DNA of 58,392 bases, taken from an uncultured Bacteroidales bacterium. Lineage in GTDB: Bacteria; Bacteroidota; Bacteroidia; Bacteroidales; UBA932. Position numbers and translations under genes: made by a program. The notes under the pieces were generated by a model. It worked only from the letters and a program-made list of their open reading frames with translations. It did no database searches and was not told the DNA's origin. The DNA lies in contig CAMJBH010000013.1 in NCBI GenBank assembly GCA_946403855.1, forward strand, positions 1-58,392, in the 5' to 3' direction. Of the stretch, positions 17,914 through 27,320 are shown piece by piece; the first letter of the stretch is position 1; every line of letters begins with the position of its first letter.

Positions 17914-17921
17914 TATATTTG
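17914..17921 (+). promoter_or_regulatory. -7 box of addBA
   Basis: TATATTTG ends 6 nt before the addB start codon, predicting a leaderless transcript; no convincing -33 box is visible. Confidence 0.6.
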
Positions 17922-17927
17922 TAAAGT

Positions 17928-20663
17928 ATGGTTCCGTTTCTTAAGCAAGTTGCAAAACATTATTATAACGGAAGCAGAGACATAAGCAGTCTCTGCTTCG
18001 TTTTTCCTAACCGCAGGGCCCTGCGCTTTTTCGAGCATTACCTGGGGCAGGAGATAGCAGCCGCAGGCACCGGCCCGGTGATATGTCCTCAGTTGTTCAC
18101 CATGAACGACTTCTTCTACTATGCCACGGCTCAGACGCCTTCGGACCGTATCCCCCTGCTTTTGGAACTCTACAGCTGCTACAAAGCCCTGAATCCTGCA
18201 GCTGAACCCCTGGACGATTTTATCTTCTGGGGCGATACCCTTCTGGGCGATTTCGACGACATAGATAAGTACCTTGTGAATCCGGAGCATCTATTTGCCA
18301 ACATTACGGATTTCAAGGAAATGCAGGACGACTACTCCTACCTGACCGATGCGCAGCGCGAGGCGGTTCAGCGTTTTGTGAACCAGTTCCGGCAGTCCGG
18401 GGCAATCAAACAAGGTTTCCTGCGCATCTGGCGCATACTTTTGCCGCTGTACAACTCATTCCGCGCTTCCCTCAAGTCGAAAGGCATGTCGTACGAGGGC
18501 ATGGTGTACCGTGAACTTGCCGAAAGCCAGGAGGCCGCTTTCGGGTGGGCGGACAAATTCGTATTCGTGGGCCTGAATGCACTCAATGAGTGCGAGAAGG
18601 TGCTGCTCCGGCGCCTGCACCGGGCCGGCCTTGCAGAGTTCTGCTGGGACTACCGTTCAGAGGCCATACGCAATCCGCACAATAAATCTTCGCTATTTCT
18701 GAGCGACTTCGTCATTGAGTTCCCCAACGCCTTCGAACCCGATCCTGAAGGGCTCCCTCAAACAGAATTCAACGTTCTGAGTGTGCCGGGAGGTATTGCC
18801 CAGGCCAAGCAGCTTCCGGAAATCCTTGCCCGATGCACGGCGTCTCCCGGCATCGAGACTGCCATTGTCCTCCCCGACGAGCAAATGCTCATTCCGGTGC
18901 TGAACTCTATCCCTGAGCATGTGCAGAAGCTCAATGTCACAATGGGTTATCCCATAGCCGGCAGCCAGATGTGGACTTTGCTGGCCGACCTTGGGGCCCT
19001 CCAGCTCCACCTCAGGCAGCAAGGGGGAGAGTGGCATTTCTACTATCGCCAGCTTTGGGCTGTAGCGTCGAATTCCATAGTCAAGTCGGTGCTCTCAGAC
19101 GAAGGGCGGGGGCGTTTGGACGAGTGCCGCAAGGCCCGAAAGTATTATATCCCTCAGTCCGATCTGCAGGGAGACCCGGTGCTGGAGTCTATTTTCCGTC
19201 CGGTGGTCACTGGCACCGGTGCTGCTCCCGTAGCCCCTTTGTGTGCGTGGCTGCAGGATGTATTGTCGGTTGTGGGCACAAGGCTCAAGGTGCTGGATGA
19301 CATGCAGTTCGAGCTGGACTTCGCTAAGCTCTGCTATGAGTCGGTGGGCCGTCTGGCCACCTACGGTCTGGAACTTCAGCCCGCGTCATTCTTCCGCCTG
19401 CTCTCTCAGCTGCTCTCCGGCGCCACAGTGCCGTTTGAGGGGGAACCCCTTGAAGGTCTGCAGATTATGGGGCCTCTGGAGTTGAGGGCCATGGATTTTG
19501 ACAATCTCATTGTGCTCAGCTGCAACGAGGGCGTGTTCCCGCGGCGCTCGGTCAGTTCATCTTTTGTGCCGCCTGAGCTGCGAAAGGGCTTCGGACTCCC
19601 TACGTATGAATATCAAGATGCAGTCTGGGCCTATTATTTCTACCGCTCCATTCAGCGTTGTTCCAGGTTGTGGCTTGTGTATGATTCACGTGCCGAGGGC
19701 TTGAAAGGCGGCGAGCCGAGCCGCTACTTGCGGCAACTGGAGATGCACTTCGGCGTAAAGTTCAACCATTTCGAAGCACAGGCCGCCCTCGGACGCGGCG
19801 AGGAAGAAGTGCAGATCCCCAAGACTCCGGCCCAGCTGGAGAAGCTGCGAGGGGCTAATCTGTCGGCAAGTTCAGTCAAGAATTATCTCAACTGCCCGGT
19901 GCAGTTCTATTACTCAAAGGTTGAGGCTCTTGAGGCCGAGAAGGAAGTCAGCGAGTCGCTCGATGCGGGAATGCTGGGCAATGTGCTCCACAAAACCATG
20001 CAGGAGCTTTATCCCCGCGGAACCGTCGCCGACGCCCAGTTCATAAGCGCGCTGCTCAAGTCGGAGGCCCGTATCAAGTCGATAGTTGACGCCAATATCT
20101 GCAAGGAACTTAAGACATTCGAGGTGACCGGTCGCAACCTGGTGTTTGCCGATGTGATTTGCAGCTACGTCGAGGCTGTGCTCAAAGCCGATCTGGAACA
20201 GGCCCGTTCCGGCGGCCCCATCCATATCCTTGGCGCCGAACGCTTTGTGCGGCAGACCATAAGGGGCTTTAATTTCGTTGGCTACATAGACCGTCTGGAC
20301 AGCCAGGCTGCGGGCACACTTCGCGTTGTTGACTACAAGACGGGCCGCGTCAATCCAGAGGATCTCGACTTCGCTTCCGCTGAAGACGTGCCGCAAATCG
20401 GTCTGCAACTATATATGTACAAGCGTCTTCTGACTCCGAACCATAAGAGTGCGGACATTTCGGGCGCCATATATCAGCCGGCGGCTCTTATTGCAGGGGA
20501 GGGTGTCTATTCCCATGCACTCGACCCCGAATTCTGCGCCCACATGGATACCGTGATCGATACCGTACTGGACGAAATCTGTGATCTTTCGGTTCCTTGG
20601 CAGAGGACCGAAAAGCGGGAAGAATGTGCTTATTGTGACTTTAGAGCTATCTGCGGACGATGA
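17928..20663 (+). CDS. addB: AddB-like subunit of the ATP-dependent helicase-nuclease
   Basis: 911 aa, cytosolic. It has an inactive-helicase-like body and a C-terminal PD-(D/E)XK nuclease: GNVLHKTM, then VVDYKTG with D802 and K804. Four cysteines, C656 (NCPVQFYY), C900, C903 and C909 (CAYCDFRAICGR), reproduce the iron-sulfur clasp that holds the AddB nuclease domain. With AddA it resects double-strand ends to start RecA-dependent repair. Its stop overlaps the addA start by ATGA. The N-terminal Walker A lysine of canonical AddB is not evident (FPNRRALRF here), as in other Bacteroidota versions. Confidence 0.88.
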   Translation: MVPFLKQVAKHYYNGSRDISSLCFVFPNRRALRFFEHYLGQEIAAAGTGPVICPQLFTMNDFFYYATAQTPSDRIPLLLELYSCYKALNPAAEPLDDFIFWGDTLLGDFDDIDKYLVNPEHLFANITDFKEMQDDYSYLTDAQREAVQRFVNQFRQSGAIKQGFLRIWRILLPLYNSFRASLKSKGMSYEGMVYRELAESQEAAFGWADKFVFVGLNALNECEKVLLRRLHRAGLAEFCWDYRSEAIRNPHNKSSLFLSDFVIEFPNAFEPDPEGLPQTEFNVLSVPGGIAQAKQLPEILARCTASPGIETAIVLPDEQMLIPVLNSIPEHVQKLNVTMGYPIAGSQMWTLLADLGALQLHLRQQGGEWHFYYRQLWAVASNSIVKSVLSDEGRGRLDECRKARKYYIPQSDLQGDPVLESIFRPVVTGTGAAPVAPLCAWLQDVLSVVGTRLKVLDDMQFELDFAKLCYESVGRLATYGLELQPASFFRLLSQLLSGATVPFEGEPLEGLQIMGPLELRAMDFDNLIVLSCNEGVFPRRSVSSSFVPPELRKGFGLPTYEYQDAVWAYYFYRSIQRCSRLWLVYDSRAEGLKGGEPSRYLRQLEMHFGVKFNHFEAQAALGRGEEEVQIPKTPAQLEKLRGANLSASSVKNYLNCPVQFYYSKVEALEAEKEVSESLDAGMLGNVLHKTMQELYPRGTVADAQFISALLKSEARIKSIVDANICKELKTFEVTGRNLVFADVICSYVEAVLKADLEQARSGGPIHILGAERFVRQTIRGFNFVGYIDRLDSQAAGTLRVVDYKTGRVNPEDLDFASAEDVPQIGLQLYMYKRLLTPNHKSADISGAIYQPAALIAGEGVYSHALDPEFCAHMDTVIDTVLDEICDLSVPWQRTEKREECAYCDFRAICGR

Positions 20664-23410
20664 AGATAATCAAGGCAAGTGCAGGGTCGGGCAAGACTTA
20701 CACCCTGTCGCACACATATTTGGACTTCCTTTTGCAATCGGGGGATCCCTATGCCTACAGGCACCTTCTGGCGGTAACCTTCACCAACAAGGCTACGGCC
20801 GAGATGAAAGAGCGCATACTCAAGGACCTGGCCATCGCTGCCAGCGGAGACGGTGAAAAAGCGGCCCGGGCGGCGCACTATCTTATCAGCATACTTCACG
20901 ACTACGGAGCCTTTGGTGTGAGCACCATCGACCGGTTTTTCCAGCAGACCTTGCGCTCGTTTGCAAGGGAGCTCGGCCAATTCTCGTCATATCAGGTAGA
21001 ACTGGACAAAGACAGCCTGATTGCCGAGGCCATGGACAGGGTGCTGGACGGAGTGTCAGAAGATAAGAAAGAGCTGATAGGCTGGCTGAGGCAGGGCGCC
21101 ATGGACCAGATACGGCGAAGCGGTCGTTTCCGCTTGGACGAAGGCCTTCTGGATATGGGCCGCAGGCTCAAGAGCGAGGAATATCTCAGGCTGATTGAGA
21201 CCACAGGAATTGATACTCAGAAAGATTATTCCAAACAACGCCTTGCTGACATCAAGAAGCTCTGCTCCGGAATAATCAGGGACTTTGAAAAAGAAGCCAA
21301 AGCTCTTGGCTTCGAGCCGGAAAAGGGCGGCCGGATTAAGTATCCCACCACCAAAAAGGCCCTTGCAGACCCGGCCGTGGCCGATTTCTTCGAAAAGAAG
21401 TATCCAGTTTATGCCACGGCTGTCATAGTGGACCGCCAGCTCTACGGGCTTGGCATGGCAAGGGAGTTCGAGGCTGAGTTCGATGCCTTGCTCCAAGAGA
21501 AGAACGTCATGCCGCTGGACGAGTCCAACGCCCTGCTGAAAAAGATAATCGACGGCTCCGACGCTCCCTTCGTGTACGAAAAAACCGGCACCCGCTATGC
21601 GCATTACATGCTGGACGAGTTTCAGGACACCTCGCGCCTGCAGTGGGACAATTTCCTGCCACTGCTCATTGATGCCGACGCTTCCGGGCAGAACCTCATA
21701 GTGGGCGATGTGAAGCAGAGTATTTACCGCTGGCGCGACTCTGACTGGCGCCTGCTTGGAAGCGAGGTGCAGAAGGCGTTCCCGGAGGCTTCGCTGGAAG
21801 TGAAGGAAGACAACTGGAGGAGTACCCGTACCGTGGTGAACGTCAATGGGGATTTCTTTGAATATGCATCCGCTGCCGTGGGGCTTCAGGCGATGTACGA
21901 CAAAGTCCGGCAGCATGTTAAGGCAGATGACAGTCAGGCCGGCTGCGTACGTGTAAGCTTTACTTCCGATCAGATCGAGGCCGTGCTAGAATCCATAGCA
22001 GACGTGCGTTCGCGCGGGGCCCGCCTTAGCGACATTGCTATATTGGTTCGCGGCAACGCGGACGGTGCGGCCGTGGCTGAGGCTCTGCGAGAGGAGGGCA
22101 TTGGTTTTATTTCCGACGATACCCTGGACCTCAAAGGCGCAGTTACGGTGCGCCGGCTGGTGTCGCTGCTGAGTTTCTACGACGACCCTTCCAACACGGT
22201 AGGCAGCTTCCTGGCGCGGTCGGTGGGCGTCGATTTCCCGGACAACTATCACTCTCTGGTAGATTTCTGCGAGTTCCTGCTTAGGGAGCTGAAGGCTTAC
22301 GACACACAGACTTACGCTGCCGAGACCTTGTTCGTGGGAGCTTTTATGGACATGCTGCAGGACTGGGTGACGGTGAACGGCAACAATGTCAAGGCATTCA
22401 TCCGCCAGTGGCAGGAAAAGGAGACATGTTATATAGGCTCACCGTCCAATTCTGATGCAGTGAGGATCATGACCATACACAAGTCCAAGGGACTGGAGTT
22501 CCCCCATGTCATCTTCCCGTTTGCCAATAAGGTGGGGCTGTTCAAGTCGGTAACCCGCTGGTGCGCTCTGGATGGTGGCGGAACAGCGCTTGGCCACGGT
22601 GCCGACGGAATTTATCCCGTAGAGTTGAGCGGCAGCTCGCTGCGGACGCTTTTTGCCGATGCCTACAAGCAGGAGAGGGAGCTGCAGACCGTGGATAATC
22701 TGAACATTTTCTATGTTGCCATGACCCGCGCTTCCAAGAGCCTGCATGTGATTGCCAAATGTCCCGCCAAGAACAAGGCGGAAGCTTTGAAGAAGAAACG
22801 TGATATCGAATGGTCTAACTTCTCCGAGATGCTCTATGCATGGTGCGGCTGCTCCGAGGAATGGACGGCAGGAGAACCGTACGATTTCAGCGTCATGAAG
22901 CGCGAGGCAAAAAGCACCGGCATGGCGTTCCCCGCTTCATTCGACTCCATACCTCTGGGCGGACGCCTTAAGGCGTCGCAGGATGCGTCTGACTTTTTTG
23001 GCGACGAAGGGCTCACCGGAGCCTCAGCCTCGGGCCGCCTCAAGGGCATTCAGCTGCACGCTATTCTGTCTTCTGCGGAATCTGCAGACAGCCTGCCGAA
23101 GGATCTTGGGACCGCAGATTTTTGCATGCTGCGGGAGCGACTCTTGGCGCATCCCGAGTGGTTCGGCTCGGGCCTTCATGTCCAAAATGAGCTGACCATT
23201 TTTGGGTCTGACGGCTTGCGCAACCGTCCCGACAGGGTGGTGGAACACCCCGACGGAAGTATTGATATCATCGACTACAAGTTCGGCGCTCAGCGACAGT
23301 CATACCTTCGCCAGGTTCGCCGCTACATGGATCTCTACCTCGCCATGGGCTATGGGCCGGTGCGCGGTTATGTATGGTATGTCCCTGAAGACAAAGTAGT
23401 TGAAGTTTAA
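20660..23410 (+). CDS. addA: AddA helicase-nuclease (UvrD-like, PD-(D/E)XK)
   Basis: 916 aa. Walker A ASAGSGKT with K12, the Q-motif-less short N-terminus usual for AddA, Walker B LDEFQDTS with D319-E320, VGDVKQSIYRWR (motif III), TIHKSKGLEFPHVI (motif V) and FYVAMTRASKSLHVI (motif VI) define a superfamily-1A translocase. The C-terminal nuclease has GIQLHAIL, then RPDRVV and IIDYKFG with D872 and K874. It partners with AddB. It is shorter than Bacillus AddA (about 1230 aa), in keeping with compact Bacteroidota versions. Confidence 0.92.
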   Translation: MKIIKASAGSGKTYTLSHTYLDFLLQSGDPYAYRHLLAVTFTNKATAEMKERILKDLAIAASGDGEKAARAAHYLISILHDYGAFGVSTIDRFFQQTLRSFARELGQFSSYQVELDKDSLIAEAMDRVLDGVSEDKKELIGWLRQGAMDQIRRSGRFRLDEGLLDMGRRLKSEEYLRLIETTGIDTQKDYSKQRLADIKKLCSGIIRDFEKEAKALGFEPEKGGRIKYPTTKKALADPAVADFFEKKYPVYATAVIVDRQLYGLGMAREFEAEFDALLQEKNVMPLDESNALLKKIIDGSDAPFVYEKTGTRYAHYMLDEFQDTSRLQWDNFLPLLIDADASGQNLIVGDVKQSIYRWRDSDWRLLGSEVQKAFPEASLEVKEDNWRSTRTVVNVNGDFFEYASAAVGLQAMYDKVRQHVKADDSQAGCVRVSFTSDQIEAVLESIADVRSRGARLSDIAILVRGNADGAAVAEALREEGIGFISDDTLDLKGAVTVRRLVSLLSFYDDPSNTVGSFLARSVGVDFPDNYHSLVDFCEFLLRELKAYDTQTYAAETLFVGAFMDMLQDWVTVNGNNVKAFIRQWQEKETCYIGSPSNSDAVRIMTIHKSKGLEFPHVIFPFANKVGLFKSVTRWCALDGGGTALGHGADGIYPVELSGSSLRTLFADAYKQERELQTVDNLNIFYVAMTRASKSLHVIAKCPAKNKAEALKKKRDIEWSNFSEMLYAWCGCSEEWTAGEPYDFSVMKREAKSTGMAFPASFDSIPLGGRLKASQDASDFFGDEGLTGASASGRLKGIQLHAILSSAESADSLPKDLGTADFCMLRERLLAHPEWFGSGLHVQNELTIFGSDGLRNRPDRVVEHPDGSIDIIDYKFGAQRQSYLRQVRRYMDLYLAMGYGPVRGYVWYVPEDKVVEV

Positions 23411-23447
23411 TGTCCTGCTTTTGCTGAACTGCAACAGGATAGGCGAG

Positions 23448-23479
23448 TTTGCTTTTCTGCGGCCGATTCACTACTTTTG
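23448..23479 (+). promoter_or_regulatory. Promoter of the COG2509 flavoprotein gene
   Basis: TTTG 23448-23451, 20-nt spacer, TACTTTTG 23472-23479, perfect consensus. It starts 38 nt after the addA stop and ends 7 nt before ATG 23487, which settles the start choice and predicts a leaderless mRNA. Confidence 0.85.
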
Positions 23480-23486
23480 CGGATCA

Positions 23487-25019
23487 ATGAAAGAATTCGA
23501 AATCACGTGTCCGCTCACCCGCGAACCGCGGCTCAAAGAAATAGAAGCAAAGGCCGGAGGGCTTAAGTGGGTGCTCAAGAAGCGCTCTATCGATGCGCGT
23601 AAAGAGCCTGTATGGCGCTATCAATATGAGGCTTACGGCCCTGGTGAAGAGCCCGGTACGTATGTTCAGGCGCCCTACGGAGATGTACACAACGCCCCTG
23701 CAGTGCTGATAGCGGGTGCCGGCCCGGCCGGGATGTTCGCGGCTCTCAAACTGCTCACTCTGGGTCTGAAACCCATAGTGCTTGAGCGCGGCAAGAACGT
23801 GCACGAACGAAAGTTCGACATGGCACGTCTGTCACGCGAGGGCGTGGTTGATCCCGATTCCAACTACTGCTATGGAGAGGGAGGCGCAGGTGCGTTCTCC
23901 GACGGCAAATTGTACACCCGCTCCTCCAAGCGGGGCGACATACGCGAAGTCCTCTCTCAGCTGGTGGCATTCGGCGCTTCCAAGGACATACTTATTGATG
24001 CCCACCCCCATATAGGCTCCGACAAGCTGCCGTCAATCGTTGAGAATATACGGAAATGTGTGACTGAACACGGCGGAGAATATCATTTCGGGGCAAAAGT
24101 CTGCGGCATTGAAAGCGCCGCTGACGGAGTGACTGCTGTGTGTACCGATGGCCGCAGATTCAACGGACGCCGGCTTATACTGGCCACCGGCCACTCCGCG
24201 CGGGATGTTTACGAGATGCTTTCCAATGCCGGCGGAGCCCTGGAGGCAAAAGGCTTTGCCCTGGGTGTGCGGGTTGAGCACCCCCAGGAAAAAATCAACT
24301 ACCACCAGTACCACGGACTGTGGAAACCCGGCGTACCCGCGGCTGAGTATTCCTTTGTGGAACAAGTGGACGGCAGGGGAGTATTCTCGTTCTGCATGTG
24401 TCCCGGTGGCATCTTGGTCCCTTCTTCCACGGAACCCCGGACGGTGGTGCTGAACGGCATGTCCAATTCGGGCCGCAGCGGAAAGTTTGCCAATGCCGGA
24501 GTGGTGGTGCAGATAGAGCCCGAGGACGTCCCGGGTGAGGGCCCCTTCAAACTTATGGATTTCCAACAATCCGTAGAACGGCGCATGTTCGACTGGTGTG
24601 AGCAGCAGCGCTGCTCCGGAGCCAAGGACATAGCTCAGAATCCGATGGCGGCCCCGGCGCAGAGAATGGAAGATTTCTGCCTCGGAAAACTCAGCAAGAA
24701 GATGCCCCCCACATCGTATTTCCCTGGAGTAATCAGCGCTCCGCTCCATGAATTGCTGCCCCCTATTGTGGCGCAGCGTCTCCAAAAAGCCTTTCCGAGA
24801 GTGCGCATGAAGGGCTATTATACCAATGCTGCGCTGCTGCTGGGAGTCGAATCGCGCACATCGTCCCCTATAAGGATACCAAGGGATCCGGAGACGCTTG
24901 TATATGTGTCGGCCCCGCTTATCTACCCTTGCGGAGAAGGAGCCGGATATTCGGGAGGAATAGTGTCCAGCGCCATAGACGGCATTCGTTGCGCCCAGGC
25001 TGCTGCAGCCTCGATTTAG
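23487..25019 (+). CDS. FAD-dependent dehydrogenase (COG2509)
   Basis: 510 aa from ATG 23487; the open frame begins 29 codons earlier but would include the promoter. After an N-terminal region of about 70 residues comes the dinucleotide fold VLIAGAGPAGMFAAL, then CYGEGGAGAFSDGKLYT, a GxG-rich segment HSARDVYEML, and the C-terminal GEGAGYSGGIVSSAIDG that closes over FAD. This is the uncharacterised flavoprotein family widespread in anaerobes, annotated as FAD-dependent dehydrogenase, with unknown substrate. It sits after addBA but has its own promoter, so it is probably a separate unit. It ends 4 nt from the stop of the convergent lytic transglycosylase. Confidence 0.88.
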   Translation: MKEFEITCPLTREPRLKEIEAKAGGLKWVLKKRSIDARKEPVWRYQYEAYGPGEEPGTYVQAPYGDVHNAPAVLIAGAGPAGMFAALKLLTLGLKPIVLERGKNVHERKFDMARLSREGVVDPDSNYCYGEGGAGAFSDGKLYTRSSKRGDIREVLSQLVAFGASKDILIDAHPHIGSDKLPSIVENIRKCVTEHGGEYHFGAKVCGIESAADGVTAVCTDGRRFNGRRLILATGHSARDVYEMLSNAGGALEAKGFALGVRVEHPQEKINYHQYHGLWKPGVPAAEYSFVEQVDGRGVFSFCMCPGGILVPSSTEPRTVVLNGMSNSGRSGKFANAGVVVQIEPEDVPGEGPFKLMDFQQSVERRMFDWCEQQRCSGAKDIAQNPMAAPAQRMEDFCLGKLSKKMPPTSYFPGVISAPLHELLPPIVAQRLQKAFPRVRMKGYYTNAALLLGVESRTSSPIRIPRDPETLVYVSAPLIYPCGEGAGYSGGIVSSAIDGIRCAQAAAASI

Positions 25020-25023
25020 CGCC

Positions 25024-25917
25024 TTAGAACGTCCCGGGACGAGGAATCGTGATGGAGTAAGTCTTCATCTCTTTATTGACGAGCTTGTTGTCGCGGAGCC
25101 AGAGGTTGGCCCTTTTGAGCTCGGCGTAGCTCAAGCCGTAGTCGCGGGCGAAAACTGCCAGGTCCGGAATGCTCCCGGATATTGTGACCGTGTGCAGAGG
25201 CTCATGATAGGGATAACGCTCCGTCGCCTCGAATCCAAATGCGGACGGGTTCTCAAACAACATCTTGGCTGCAAGGATGCGGTAAACGTATCTTGATGTC
25301 TCTTCGGGAAGCCACAGGTCGGCAAAAGACTTCTGCATCTGCTCTGTGATGCGCCGGCTGATTCCTCCCATGCCGCAATTGTAGCTGGCGGCAACGTTGA
25401 ACCAGTCTTTGAACTGCGAATAGGCCTTTTTGATGTACTGGCAGGCCGCCTCGGTTTCTTTGGCTATGTTGTAGCGCTCGTCCACTTCGGCGTTGACCAT
25501 CAGGCCATATTCCCGGGCTGTGGCCTTGGTGAATTGCCACAGGCCTGCGGCTCCGGCTGACGACAGAGCCTTGGGGTCGAGGTTACTCTCGATTACCATG
25601 AGATATTTGAAGTCGTCCGGGATGCCTTTCTCTTTGAGAATGCGCTCCACAAGCGGGAAATACTTGCCCGAGCGTTTGAGCATGAGGGTCGATGTGGTGT
25701 GCATGTATGTGAAATTCATCAGCTCACGGTCCATGCGTTCGTATTTGTCTTCGGTGTCGAAGCGGAGAGTGTCTCCGCAGAATACGCAATATGCGGGCAC
25801 TGCCGGCGGGACGGGGTGCCTGTCACCGGACGGTGGCGCATATATCCCCTGCGCCGATACTGAAGCAGGTACGGTCAGCAACACTGTCAAAGTTAGACCC
25901 AGTAAAAAATTATTCAT
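25024..25917 (-). CDS. Membrane-bound lytic murein transglycosylase (MltD/SLT type)
   Basis: 297 aa with a signal peptide cut at SVSA-QG. The SLT domain spans about 95-225: E110 in VIESNLDP is the catalytic glutamate, followed by SSAGAAGLWQFTKATAREYGL and NVAASYNCGMGGI. It cleaves the MurNAc-GlcNAc bond with formation of 1,6-anhydroMurNAc. The C-terminal 60 residues (TITISG-type start, AELKRANLWL) look like a single degenerate LysM-like or linker segment; full MltD has several LysM repeats. It follows mnmA on the same strand after a perfect 27-bp hairpin that ends 7 nt before its start codon. Confidence 0.88.
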   Translation of the reverse strand: MNNFLLGLTLTVLLTVPASVSAQGIYAPPSGDRHPVPPAVPAYCVFCGDTLRFDTEDKYERMDRELMNFTYMHTTSTLMLKRSGKYFPLVERILKEKGIPDDFKYLMVIESNLDPKALSSAGAAGLWQFTKATAREYGLMVNAEVDERYNIAKETEAACQYIKKAYSQFKDWFNVAASYNCGMGGISRRITEQMQKSFADLWLPEETSRYVYRILAAKMLFENPSAFGFEATERYPYHEPLHTVTISGSIPDLAVFARDYGLSYAELKRANLWLRDNKLVNKEMKTYSITIPRPGTF

Positions 25918-25924
25918 TATGTTC

Positions 25925-25994
25925 AGGCGGGCGGTACAGGCTCTGCCGCCCTTTTCCCATGTTTTATGGGCGGCAGAGCCTGTACCGCCCGCCT
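25925..25994. repeat. Hairpin repeat B (perfect 27-bp stem, 16-nt loop)
   Basis: Arms 25925-25951 and 25968-25994 are perfectly complementary. Read on the minus strand, the loop is ataaaacatgggaaaa, 15 of 16 identical to the loop of repeat D at 54613-54628. The stem also shares the 11-mer ACAGGCTCTGC with D, in the opposite orientation relative to the loop. It lies between the mnmA stop (25998) and the downstream start codon (25917), without a T run, so it is not a normal terminator. Confidence 0.9.
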
Positions 25995-25997
25995 AGT

Positions 25998-27320
25998 CTA
26001 TTGCTGAATGACTCCGCTGCCGAGAAGCTCCGGAGCATCATAGGGGTCGTTCGCGTCGGGCAGCGCATAAAAAGCAGCGAACTGCCCCGGAGTGATACTG
26101 CGCTGAGCTGTGTCAAACACCACGAACAGCCCGTTACCCCGCATCAACAACACAGCATCCTGCAACTCCTGACGATAGCGAATACGCACCCGGCACCGGC
26201 GCTCCTCTCCCTCAGCCATCTCAAGAGCGGGGCGCATCCAGTGCACTTCGTCGGCAGCTATGCGCAACACCCTTCGCCACAGACCCTTGTGATCCTCTCC
26301 CTCGCCCACGTAAATCTTGTTGGCCTCGATATCCGTGGCTATCACGAAGGTGGGCCTGGCATGGCCGCCAATCGAAAGGCCCTTGCGCTGTCCGTTAGTA
26401 TAGAACTGTGCTCCCTCATGCTTCCCGATAATCTTGCCCCAAGGATTGTCTTTCCAACGTGTCTTCTTGATATGGTGCTTGCCGCTGCGGTAAGTCTCCT
26501 GGGTAAACTGGATATTGGAATAGTCAAACGGTCTGGAAAGTTCAAGCAACTGCCCGTCGCTCAGCTTTGCAGGACTGTCCCCGCAAGATTGCAGCAGGGC
26601 CTCATCGGCCGCGTATTTGGCAGAATCGGCGTACCATGCATCGTACACCTCCACCACATCGCCTTCCACACTCTTAAGCTTTTGCTGCAGGAACACCGGC
26701 AGGTCCACCTTTCCCACGAAACAAATTCCTTGCGAATCCTTTTTGTCGGCGGAGGGAAGATCGGCCGCGGCTGCCATTGCCCGCACCTCGGACTTAAGCA
26801 TCCCGCCTATCGGAAAAACGGCCCTGGCTAACTGCTCCTGGCTCAACTGGCACAGGAAGTAGCTTTGGTCTTTGCCCGGATCGATGCCCTCCAGAAGGCG
26901 GTACGAAACTGAACCGTCCGGAGCTGTGAATTCATCTTTCCGGCAGTAGTGGCCAGTGGCCACCATGTCTGCCCCCATGGCCATGGCCTTGCGCAGGAAG
27001 GCCTCGAACTTTATTTCCCTGTTGCAAAGCACGTCGGGGTTTGGGGTGCGGCCCTTGGAGTACTCGTCGAACATGTAGTCAACGACCCTCTGGCGGTACT
27101 CTTCCGACAGGTCCACAAAGTAGAAAGGAATACCTATCTTACGGGCCACAAGCTCTGCCACGAACTTGTCTTCTTCCCACTCGCAGTCTCCATGCAATGT
27201 TCCTTCTGTGTCGTGCCAGTTCTGCATAAACATACCGAACACATCAAAACCCTGCTGCTTGAGCAACAGGGCGGCTACACTGGAATCGACACCTCCAGAA
27301 AGGCCTACGCAAATTTTCAT
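25998..27320 (-). CDS. mnmA: tRNA-specific 2-thiouridylase MnmA
   Basis: 440 aa. PP-loop SGGVDSS (8-14), MFMQNW, NPDVLCN with nucleophile C99, DQSYFL, DSQGICFVG with C200 and GQRKGLSIGG are all standard. It installs the 2-thio group at U34 of Lys, Glu and Gln tRNAs using persulfide sulfur. The usual length is about 360; the extra length is an insertion at about residues 221-294, between LKSVEGDVV and GKIIGKHEGA, rich in charged and aromatic residues. It lies between the catalytic core and the central domain, and its role is unknown. ATGA overlap with the lolA-like gene. Confidence 0.95.
   Translation of the reverse strand: MKICVGLSGGVDSSVAALLLKQQGFDVFGMFMQNWHDTEGTLHGDCEWEEDKFVAELVARKIGIPFYFVDLSEEYRQRVVDYMFDEYSKGRTPNPDVLCNREIKFEAFLRKAMAMGADMVATGHYCRKDEFTAPDGSVSYRLLEGIDPGKDQSYFLCQLSQEQLARAVFPIGGMLKSEVRAMAAAADLPSADKKDSQGICFVGKVDLPVFLQQKLKSVEGDVVEVYDAWYADSAKYAADEALLQSCGDSPAKLSDGQLLELSRPFDYSNIQFTQETYRSGKHHIKKTRWKDNPWGKIIGKHEGAQFYTNGQRKGLSIGGHARPTFVIATDIEANKIYVGEGEDHKGLWRRVLRIAADEVHWMRPALEMAEGEERRCRVRIRYRQELQDAVLLMRGNGLFVVFDTAQRSITPGQFAAFYALPDANDPYDAPELLGSGVIQQ

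Noticed and set aside
25029..25040. 12-bp palindrome CGTCCCGGGACG as a terminator
   Set aside because: It lies inside the last codons of the lytic transglycosylase gene, has no loop or T run, and a 12-bp palindrome in GC-rich coding DNA is unremarkable.
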